Origin: Deltaproteobacteria bacterium
GTDB taxonomy: Bacteria; Desulfobacterota; BSN033; UBA1163
Direction: 5' to 3'
Length of the DNA stretch: 6,138 nt
Assembly: GCA_016875155.1 (NCBI GenBank)
Contig: VGSD01000182.1
Location: 1 to 6,138, forward strand
Shown one piece after another: positions 1 through 5,651 of the stretch. The notes beneath the pieces were generated by a model. It ran no database searches, was not told where the DNA came from, and saw nothing but the letters and a program-made list of their open reading frames with translations. Every line of letters begins with the position of its first letter. Position 1 is the first letter of the stretch. Made by a program: the position numbers and the translations under genes.

Positions 1-1077
1 CTCCTTGACCGATTTTGGCAACCAGACGATCCTCTTTAACCCTCCATCGGTCTTGAGGAATTTTTTCGACCTCATGTAGGAGATGGCCATACCCAGCATT
101 CCTTCATTCTGCCTTCCGCCCGAGGCTTCTCCGGCAATCCCGGAAAATTTCTGGCCGTTGACTGCCTCACCGAGAAAATCCCGATGGACGATACCAAAAG
201 CATCCACCTCCGGGATGTAGAAGCAGATGGCCTGAAAGCATCCGCAGGAGGTATGGGGGTTTTCCAGAGCGCTGTGAAGGCAGAAGGTGCTGTTTGAGCC
301 AAGCGATTTTTCTGCGACGATTTCGTTGACGCCGGAATAGATGAACTTGTCCGGATCGATGAGGTCGCCTTTTTTGACCGCGAACTGCGGACCCTCTGGG
401 TCAATCTTGTATGCCGCTCTTCCATCAAACCAGTTGATGGCTCCGCAAAGGGAGACCCTCTCCGGTGTAACAACACAGACATGGGTGGGTGCAAACGATT
501 GACAGAGTGAACATCCATAGAACTCATCCACTTCTTCCTCGGTGATCCCTTTGAGCCGGTCATCCCTTTCCTTATAAATTTTTCGAGATGAAAGAACCTC
601 TTTTTCCACCTGGGCAGGATCGGTGATAAAGGTGATCTGGATCTTTTCGATGATGGAGAGCTCGTTCTTGTAAAGCATCACGAGAACCCTTCCGATTTCG
701 TCCAGAGAGTTCAGGCCCTTTTTGAAACTGTCTTTATGGAGTCTCATCCAGATCTCATCCCTCTGGGCCATATGCCAGAAACCTTCAATATAGTTGATGT
801 ACATGTGAACCCTGCGCTCAAAGACAGGTTCCATGTCTTTCTCCAGCTTTTCGCCCGCCACGAGGATTTTAATAAAGATAGGGATGGAGGCTCCCTCTTC
901 AAAATCCTTGATGTCCTTTCCAATGATCTCGATCTTCTCGTCCTCCACCTCAGCAGCCGGCCTGACAGAAACCAGTTCTGCTTTGAACTTATGCTTCGGC
1001 CCTCCGAATTCGATTTGAAAATCTTCCTTCCGTACAGTTTCCCCCTCATACTGGGGCCCTACATCGACTGAAAACAT
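1..1077 (-). CDS. cdhC: Acetyl-CoA synthase catalytic (beta) subunit CdhC/AcsB, archaeal-type short form, 3' end beyond window
   Basis: This subunit condenses a methyl group from the corrinoid protein, CO from CODH and CoA into acetyl-CoA in the cytoplasm. The first 359 residues are visible; the reading frame is open to base 1 and the C-terminus lies outside. The A-cluster ligands are all present: Cys189, Cys192, Cys201 and Cys211, spaced CX2CX8CX9C as in Moorella AcsB, for the 4Fe-4S cubane, and Cys278-Gly279-Cys280 for the distal nickel. Phe195, three residues after Cys192, matches the Phe that gates the proximal metal. Near the end, KFLKTDGG and RIVWLPKSVKE are typical of the family. The chosen ATG has AAGGAGG six bases upstream. 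The in-frame codon just before that site is the cdhB TAA stop, so no longer start is possible. The roughly 310-residue N-terminal CODH-docking domain of bacterial AcsB is therefore absent, as in archaeal CdhC. The gene follows cdhB by 15 bases. Family assignment is secure; total length is unknown. Confidence 0.97.
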   Translation of the reverse strand, partial: MFSVDVGPQYEGETVRKEDFQIEFGGPKHKFKAELVSVRPAAEVEDEKIEIIGKDIKDFEEGASIPIFIKILVAGEKLEKDMEPVFERRVHMYINYIEGFWHMAQRDEIWMRLHKDSFKKGLNSLDEIGRVLVMLYKNELSIIEKIQITFITDPAQVEKEVLSSRKIYKERDDRLKGITEEEVDEFYGCSLCQSFAPTHVCVVTPERVSLCGAINWFDGRAAYKIDPEGPQFAVKKGDLIDPDKFIYSGVNEIVAEKSLGSNSTFCLHSALENPHTSCGCFQAICFYIPEVDAFGIVHRDFLGEAVNGQKFSGIAGEASGGRQNEGMLGMAISYMRSKKFLKTDGGLKRIVWLPKSVKE

Positions 1078-1083
1078 GTTCTT

Positions 1084-1090
1084 CCTCCTT
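1084..1090 (-). promoter_or_regulatory. Ribosome binding site of cdhC
   Basis: AAGGAGG on the minus strand, six bases before the cdhC ATG. It sits wholly inside the 15-base gap after the cdhB stop and fixes the short N-terminus of CdhC. Confidence 0.85.
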
Positions 1091-1092
1091 TC

Positions 1093-1626
1093 TTATTTCA
1101 AACTATTGATTAGATTTTCTAAGTATTCTTTCCATTTATCGGCTTTCAGATTGGCCAGCGAGAAACTGGCATGGGGATAAACATAGGGGCAGAGGGTGAT
1201 CGTTCTTAAATGGGGGGCATAGTGTTTCAACGTGGAGAGCCCCTGATTTCCAAAGTCGGTCCGCATCCCCAGAAACATGACGATGTCATGGTTCCCCTGT
1301 TTTTTGACCCCTTTCCAATCCGGGTCTTTTAAATGGTTGATGATCTCGACGGCATCATAAGTCGAATCGGGAACCACACCACATTCAAGAAGTTTCTTTT
1401 TCGTGTGGGCGGTGGCACAGGTCGCGGCGCCAAGGATCTTTGCCAAATCAATTCCGTATTCAATCGCCCGTTTTCCACCTAAGTCAATATCGATGCATCT
1501 CGGGCCAAAGATAAGCAAGGGCCTCTCTGCCTTCTTCATGATTTTTCCCAGAGCCGCTGGGTCTTCGATGACCCGGCATCCTTTCAATCCCGTTAAAACA
1601 TTGACATAATGTAATGGCATGCTCAT
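1093..1626 (-). CDS. cdhB: CO dehydrogenase/acetyl-CoA decarbonylase epsilon subunit CdhB
   Basis: The epsilon subunit binds the CODH alpha subunit (CdhA) to give the alpha2epsilon2 core of archaeal-type ACDS. Its role is non-catalytic and is usually described as structural or in electron transfer. The 177-residue product matches the usual family length of about 170. It has a nucleotide-binding-like Rossmann core: a first strand RPLLIFGPRC at about residues 36-44 and a later strand DIVMFLGMRTDFGNQGL at about 114-130, followed by LRTITLCPYVYPHASFSLANL at 140-160, which is characteristic of CdhB. The open frame extends 15 codons further upstream. The ATG at MSMPLHYVNV was chosen because GGAGGG lies six bases before it, and because the longer form would overlap the DUF166 gene and lacks family similarity. 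It lies 16 bases after DUF166 and 15 bases before cdhC. It is in the same frame as cdhC, with the cdhB TAA as the only stop between them. A separate epsilon subunit is a hallmark of archaeal-type complexes and is absent from classical acetogen CODH/ACS. Confidence 0.93.
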   Translation of the reverse strand: MSMPLHYVNVLTGLKGCRVIEDPAALGKIMKKAERPLLIFGPRCIDIDLGGKRAIEYGIDLAKILGAATCATAHTKKKLLECGVVPDSTYDAVEIINHLKDPDWKGVKKQGNHDIVMFLGMRTDFGNQGLSTLKHYAPHLRTITLCPYVYPHASFSLANLKADKWKEYLENLINSLK

Positions 1627-1632
1627 GTTATT

Positions 1633-1638
1633 CCCTCC
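1633..1638 (-). promoter_or_regulatory. Ribosome binding site deciding the cdhB start
   Basis: GGAGGG on the minus strand, six bases before the ATG at 1624-1626. It supports the 177-residue CdhB over the 15-codon-longer alternative that would begin inside the DUF166 gene. Confidence 0.85.
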
Positions 1639-1642
1639 ATTT

Positions 1643-2335
1643 CTATGGCTTTTTTCTTTTAATCGCTTCATCCACAGCCAGCTTGATCTGCAAGCCTGCG
1701 TGGTGCATCAGGGTATCCCCCAACTCCGCATCCATGACCATGGTGGCCATGCAGGGATGGTTGTGATGCAGGATGCCTGAACTTTCGACAGCATCCTTCA
1801 TGTGTGTTCCAATGAGGTGCTTGGCCACATACCGCGTGTTTCCACAGGGGGCGTCCCGGATGACCCTGACCTCTTTAACTTTCTCGTTTTCAAGCTCGAT
1901 GTCCACTTCTGGCCTGCCGAAGTATTTAACGAATTCGAGGATCAATTCATTCTTCGTCATCTTTTCCGATAGCGTACAGAAGGTCATCGGGTGTACAAGT
2001 TCAACTCCGTCTTTTTCCAATTTTTTCTTGATCTGCCGCGCAAGCCCGGTGGTGAGAAAGGATTTGCTGTCAATCGGGGTAATCACTGCGCGGGCTCCAA
2101 TCTCTTTAATGAAAAGGGGAATCATCTCGGCTACGGCTGGATGCTCCTGAACCGAGACCAACAGGTCGCAGGAGGGAAGGCCTCTGGGAAGATAATCCGA
2201 CAATTCATCCACAAAAGTGGGAAGTCGTTTTGCAAAGTGATACCCAGAGACCTGCCATCCGAAGGGCGGATGTCCTCCGATATTGTCCCAGAATCGCTTT
2301 CCATAATCCCCCTGGTAGAGGATGAGTACTTTCAT
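1643..2335 (-). CDS. DUF166 family protein of unknown function, coupled to cdhA
   Basis: A 230-residue soluble protein that I recognise as a DUF166 family member; the molecular function is not established. The N-terminus (MKVLILYQGDYG, then WQVSGYHFAKRLP) looks like a Rossmann-type first strand and loop. Further on are DLLVSVQEHPAVAEMIP (residues 57-73) and AVITPIDSKSFLTTGL (83-98). Three cysteines sit in conspicuous contexts: Cys120 (HPMTFCTLSE), Cys164 (DAPCGNTRYVAKHLIG) and Cys195 (LHHNHPCMATM, preceded by His190, His191 and His193). Together they could hold a metal or an Fe-S cluster, but that is inference. There are no membrane segments or signal peptide. Its ATG overlaps the cdhA stop in an ATGA, and only a weak GGTGG lies upstream, so translation probably depends on coupling to cdhA. 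Its place between cdhA and cdhB suggests an accessory role in CODH assembly, cluster insertion or redox supply. Some DUF166 members carry a 'thymidylate synthase' label in databases; nothing here supports that activity. Confidence 0.85.
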   Translation of the reverse strand: MKVLILYQGDYGKRFWDNIGGHPPFGWQVSGYHFAKRLPTFVDELSDYLPRGLPSCDLLVSVQEHPAVAEMIPLFIKEIGARAVITPIDSKSFLTTGLARQIKKKLEKDGVELVHPMTFCTLSEKMTKNELILEFVKYFGRPEVDIELENEKVKEVRVIRDAPCGNTRYVAKHLIGTHMKDAVESSGILHHNHPCMATMVMDAELGDTLMHHAGLQIKLAVDEAIKRKKP

Positions 2336-4629
2336 TTAACCACCGCATCGATCGGGATATTGCTTTCATAAGTGCCGATCAGAGTGGGCAGCGTCAATAG
2401 AGGTTTCGGCTTCCACCCAACGTTCTTCAGATATTCAGCCACTTCCTTCTTATAGACAATCGGAATGTCCTTATCATTCCTGACAAAGTTCTGAAGATCA
2501 TCTGGAAGCGATCCCATATACTGTTTGTAAAGGGAGATGTAATGATTCAATTTGAGCTGTCTTCCCTGAGCAGTATCATTCTTCCGGATACAGAGCTTTG
2601 CCATGGTGATAATGGCTCGCTCTTTACTCTCCACGACAAGGGAGAGATGCTCCGGAGAAGGCTCTTCGGTATTAACCAGTTCCTTCTTTCTTCCATCCAT
2701 CACCGTCCAGTCATCCTCTTCCTTTCTGGAGAGGTAGAGTCTTCGATATTTCGCGGAATGGGGTCCAAGGACTACAGGGATACCCATTCGATTGCATCCT
2801 GATCCAATACAGAAGGCTTTCTGGGAGTAGGATCCCCAGACAAGACCAACCGCACCGACCCTGTTCAGGATATAGTCCGCAATGACTTCATAGTTTGCAC
2901 GAAGCGGAAGCTTCGCAAAGATGTTGGCGACTTTCATGGCGGCTCCGGTGATATGGGAGTTGGCCACACAGCTTCCAACATTGAGGACTCCACCTGCATC
3001 GAAGTCAGGTTTAAATTTATCGTAGATTGTTTTTCCTTCAGCATCTTTCTTCATGCCGACAGCCATGGCCGCACAACCTGAGAGCACGACAATATATTTC
3101 CGTTTTGCAAACTCCTCGGCAATTTCAGCTACCTCTTCGGCCTCTTCGGGATAATTCGAACAGCCGACGATGGCGATGATGCCGGGGATGGTCCCCAAGA
3201 CAATGGGCGCCCCTACTTTTCTGATTTCCACGTCCTGGATGGGTCCTCTTCCAACGCGGATGTTAAAGGTGTCCCATGCGATAGCAGCCTGCATGGTGGT
3301 GATGATTGGAATACTCTTTGGGCACTCCTGCTCGCATTTTCCACAACCGATGCATCTGGCAAAGAGGTCGGCCATTTTCTCGAATTTGCCGTCTCTGAGA
3401 TCCGAAGTGGCTGCTGAAATATTAAGAAGGTTGGGGCATGCCCTGTCACAAAGTCCGCATGCTTTACACTCTTTGGCAAGTTCCTGAGCCTGAGCCTTGG
3501 TGATGATCTCTTTCTTTCTGCCCTTGGCCACGATGGGAAGGACTTTCGCCGCTACCTCTCCTGCCTTATCCACATCCCGGATAAGCACCTGCATCCCTTC
3601 CTGAGTGATCAGTCGGACGATCTCATCGACCTCCTTGTGGGTCACATCCTCAAGCCCATAGCTGATCTTGTCAGAAGTGGCGATGAGTGCGCTTCCAGCG
3701 GCCTTGGCCAGTGCGGGGATATCACACCGCACACACTGCTCATCTGAAATAACCAGATCAGCAATTCCAGTTCTTAAGAAAAATAACTGTTTCGAAAGGG
3801 GGCCGATGATCTTGGCCTTGCCCGAATACCGGATATTGTCATGTGCAGTGCAGCAGATCCCTGTCACTTCCACCTGGTCATAGGTCCCGTTCTTCATCAG
3901 ATGGTCGATCATCACCGTGGCGACAGCCGCATTATGGCCTACACAGGTGACGACCGGTTTTGATTTATCCACGGATCCCCAACCCAGACCGGCAAGGGGA
4001 GTGTCAGCAACTGAGGTCGGGAATTTAAATCCGATGGTCTGGGCGATATCGGCAACCTCCATGGCCACATGGTCGAGCATACCGATATGGAGCGATTTGG
4101 ATTCGAAATCGATGTCGCTTCCCTCCTGGCCCATATGGGTGGCGGAGACACCGTGAATGATCCCTCTTTCCACATATTCAATCGCTTTTCTGAGATCGCC
4201 GAGGGTCTCGGGTTTAAGACCCATGACCGTCCGGATATGAGGGGCTTCCACAGCCACCTGTCCGCCCAGATCAATCTTGTAATCTTCGCCGTATTTTTCG
4301 ATGAGGTAATCCACCAGATGGCGTCCATGGGCTCCATGGGCAGAGCATCCCATCAGAGAGAAGATCAAAGCCCATCTTCCCTGCTGGCCAGATATGTTGA
4401 TGCCACAGGCGCCCTTTTTATCTCCGGTCAAATCGCATTTTCCAAAAGTGCAGAAACAGCAGAGATCACAGAAGGGGGCATAGAAGGGTTTATAGGTTTT
4501 CAGAAGCCTTCTATCCCAACGCCTTAAATCGGATATCTCCGGCATCGGGGTGGGGCCGACTGGCTCCCAATTATCTTCTGCCCGAATCGTCTTATTGATT
4601 TCTTCATTCTTTACTTTTCCTTTACTCAT
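2332..4629 (-). CDS. cdhA: CO dehydrogenase catalytic (alpha) subunit of archaeal-type ACDS, CdhA
   Basis: This subunit interconverts CO2 and CO at a Ni-Fe-S C-cluster and passes electrons through 4Fe-4S clusters; it works in the cytoplasm with CdhB. The product is 765 residues, close to the roughly 800 of methanogen CdhA. The N-terminal B/D-cluster cysteines are 54, 57, 58, 60, 65 and 75. The motif GCSAHGAHGRH (94-104) follows. The C-cluster ligands align with Carboxydothermus CooS: His232 (GHN), Cys260 in GICCTAHD, Cys299 (DEQC), Cys490 (VGCSN), Cys519 (SGCAA) and Cys554 (GSCVANSH, the Ni ligand). Lys604 in SQKA matches the catalytic Lys563 of CooS. Two inserted ferredoxin motifs, Cys388/391/394/398 and Cys426/429/432/436, give the extra E and F clusters that separate the archaeal type from bacterial CooS/AcsA. 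The ATG at 4627-4629 has AAGGAG six bases upstream. A TTG two codons earlier touches that site and is not usable. It follows cdhD by 12 bases and overlaps DUF166 by 4. All key residues are intact. Confidence 0.97.
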   Translation of the reverse strand: MSKGKVKNEEINKTIRAEDNWEPVGPTPMPEISDLRRWDRRLLKTYKPFYAPFCDLCCFCTFGKCDLTGDKKGACGINISGQQGRWALIFSLMGCSAHGAHGRHLVDYLIEKYGEDYKIDLGGQVAVEAPHIRTVMGLKPETLGDLRKAIEYVERGIIHGVSATHMGQEGSDIDFESKSLHIGMLDHVAMEVADIAQTIGFKFPTSVADTPLAGLGWGSVDKSKPVVTCVGHNAAVATVMIDHLMKNGTYDQVEVTGICCTAHDNIRYSGKAKIIGPLSKQLFFLRTGIADLVISDEQCVRCDIPALAKAAGSALIATSDKISYGLEDVTHKEVDEIVRLITQEGMQVLIRDVDKAGEVAAKVLPIVAKGRKKEIITKAQAQELAKECKACGLCDRACPNLLNISAATSDLRDGKFEKMADLFARCIGCGKCEQECPKSIPIITTMQAAIAWDTFNIRVGRGPIQDVEIRKVGAPIVLGTIPGIIAIVGCSNYPEEAEEVAEIAEEFAKRKYIVVLSGCAAMAVGMKKDAEGKTIYDKFKPDFDAGGVLNVGSCVANSHITGAAMKVANIFAKLPLRANYEVIADYILNRVGAVGLVWGSYSQKAFCIGSGCNRMGIPVVLGPHSAKYRRLYLSRKEEDDWTVMDGRKKELVNTEEPSPEHLSLVVESKERAIITMAKLCIRKNDTAQGRQLKLNHYISLYKQYMGSLPDDLQNFVRNDKDIPIVYKKEVAEYLKNVGWKPKPLLTLPTLIGTYESNIPIDAVVK

Positions 4630-4635
4630 GGGCAA

Positions 4636-4641
4636 CTCCTT
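4636..4641 (-). promoter_or_regulatory. Ribosome binding site deciding the cdhA start
   Basis: AAGGAG on the minus strand, six bases before ATG 4627-4629. The alternative TTG at 4633-4635 directly abuts this site and leaves no spacing, so the ATG is the start. Confidence 0.85.
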
Positions 4642-5535
4642 TCATGAAATTAATTTCTTGACCATTTTTAAACTTTCCGGATGGCGCATGATCACGACGT
4701 TTGCGCCTGACAATATGAGGGTGAATGCTGTGATGGCTTCCCACAGGATGCCCTGGGTTTTATCCTCTTTGGCCTCCTTCGTCTTCCAACACTCCTTTCC
4801 GATGTTGGCGAGGATGGGCATCTTCATCATTTCGTCATTATGGATAACCGCCACCTGTTTGACACGCTCCATGATCGAAAAGGAGTAGTCAATGCCATAA
4901 CCGATGGCAGCGGATAGAGGATCGATGACCATCTTTTCCTTTGGGAAAAACTTGGTCAGTTTCACATTCAGTTCCTTGCAGAGATTGATGTCGAGGGGAC
5001 TCTGAGGGATGATGCCATGACCTCCTTCCAGAGCGGCCTTGGCAATTTCCTCGTAGTTTTCCTTCACGAGAGGGCCAAAGAGAAGATTCTTACCCTTACA
5101 AACCTTAGCAATCTCGATGAACGCTTTGGTATCCTTATCCTTATCTCCGATTCCCATCACGATGAGAGGAACAGCGATCTGGTCGGCAATCTTCTTCACG
5201 TTTTCAGCAATTTTAGTTGCGTCAAAGTTATCGCTGTCAAGGCTTGCCAGATAGAGAGAGATGATGTCCGCCCCGAACTGTTTCACACATTTGTCTGCCC
5301 AGGCAACTGGATTGTCGAGGACATCGGCATAAGAGGAACGGAGATGTTCAGGCCATCCTTCCGGAGGGGCATCGAAAACCTCAAGAGCAAACCTCACGGG
5401 CGCTCCAGCCTGTCCTTCAAAGGTATGGAAAGGAAGGGTCTTTTCTCCCCCGATCTTAATTGTCTTTCCTTCCGGGCCAATCGCCACCTCTTTAACGTCG
5501 CCCTTGTAGGGTTCAAAAAAGTCACTCGATTGCAT
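4642..5535 (-). CDS. cdhD: Corrinoid iron-sulfur protein small (delta) subunit CdhD/AcsD
   Basis: With the large, cluster-bearing subunit (CdhE/AcsC, not in this window), this protein holds the cobamide that carries the methyl group from methyltetrahydrofolate to acetyl-CoA synthase. The 297-residue product is a TIM-barrel type protein without an Fe-S motif, as expected for this subunit, and is near the length of Moorella AcsD (about 320) rather than the longer archaeal CdhD. Family signatures include a beta-rich N-terminus with EVAIGPEGKTIKIGG (16-30) and LPFHTFEG (34-41); then PVRFALEVFDAPPEGWPEHL (46-65); ADIISLYLASLDSD (89-102); KNLLFGPLVKENYEEIAKAA (149-168); MVIDPLSAAIGYGIDYSFSI (202-221); and GKECWKTKEAK (246-256). 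The ATG has AAGGAGG five bases upstream. The gene is the first after the repeat-filled gap and lies 12 bases ahead of cdhA. Placement of the corrinoid subunit before CODH differs from the usual methanosarcinal order, in which cdhD and cdhE follow cdhABC. Confidence 0.95.
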   Translation of the reverse strand: MQSSDFFEPYKGDVKEVAIGPEGKTIKIGGEKTLPFHTFEGQAGAPVRFALEVFDAPPEGWPEHLRSSYADVLDNPVAWADKCVKQFGADIISLYLASLDSDNFDATKIAENVKKIADQIAVPLIVMGIGDKDKDTKAFIEIAKVCKGKNLLFGPLVKENYEEIAKAALEGGHGIIPQSPLDINLCKELNVKLTKFFPKEKMVIDPLSAAIGYGIDYSFSIMERVKQVAVIHNDEMMKMPILANIGKECWKTKEAKEDKTQGILWEAITAFTLILSGANVVIMRHPESLKMVKKLIS

Positions 5536-5540
5536 AAAAG

Positions 5541-5547
5541 CCTCCTT
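5541..5547 (-). promoter_or_regulatory. Ribosome binding site of cdhD
   Basis: AAGGAGG on the minus strand, five bases before the cdhD ATG (5533-5535). An AT-rich stretch, with a run of five T on the minus strand, lies just upstream between this site and the repeat array. Confidence 0.8.
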
Positions 5548-5563
5548 TTATAAAAATTTGAAA

Positions 5564-5650
5564 GGGTTCAAGGATTCGAGGGTTCGAGGATTCAACGAAA
5601 AGCATTTGCCCACTTGAACCCTTGCCCGCTTGATCCCTTGAATCCTCGAA
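5564..5650. repeat. Palindromic array of 8-base tandem units between acsE and cdhD
   Basis: On the plus strand, 5564-5595 is four contiguous octamers of consensus GGRTTCRA with no deviation. After a 10-base centre (5596-5605) the complementary pattern follows: five contiguous octamers at 5606-5645 that begin TTG and follow a looser TTGNNYCC-like consensus, then a partial unit TCGAA. The outer parts form a perfect 13-base inverted repeat, TTCGAGGATTCAA at 5583-5595 against TTGAATCCTCGAA at 5638-5650. GGGTTCAA at 5564-5571 also pairs perfectly with 5614-5621. The array begins one base beyond the acsE stop codon and ends 28 bases before the cdhD ATG. Repeats of this look are often dispersed in intergenic DNA. 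In the transcript it could fold into a long imperfect stem acting in RNA processing, stability or partial termination, but that is inference. Confidence 0.85.
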
Positions 5651-5651
5651 T

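Noticed and set aside
72..563. A 163-codon open frame on the minus strand
   Set aside because: It lies in a different frame inside cdhC, whose own frame carries the full A-cluster motif. Its Arg/Ser-rich composition is typical of an out-of-frame shadow.
4069..4527. Long plus-strand open frame antisense to cdhA, with similar ones at 1991-2371 and 5017-5553
   Set aside because: Each is opposite a well-recognised gene, shows no protein family signature, and has no convincing ribosome binding site or neighbour on the plus strand. Long antisense frames are common opposite coding DNA.
2332..4629. Bacterial-type monofunctional CooS/AcsA
   Set aside because: The two inserted ferredoxin motifs, the archaeal-style N-terminal cysteine pattern and the adjacent epsilon subunit place it with archaeal-type CdhA.
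4633..4635. TTG start for cdhA two codons upstream of the ATG
   Set aside because: It touches the AAGGAG site with no spacing, whereas the ATG has an ideal six-base spacing.
5547..5571. Possible promoter before cdhD (TTGAAC and TATAAA on the minus strand)
   Set aside because: The spacing is only 13 bases, the TTGAAC is part of the octamer array, and the TATAAA overlaps the ribosome binding site, leaving no room for a leader.
5564..5650. CRISPR array
   Set aside because: Units are 8 bases, directly adjacent with no spacers, and reverse orientation halfway. No cas gene is present.
5554..5651. Intrinsic terminator after acsE
   Set aside because: A stem can form, but its T-run (about 5555-5559) is separated from the outer 13-base stem by over 20 bases and only five T long, so a classical terminator is not supported. 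Partial termination is not excluded.
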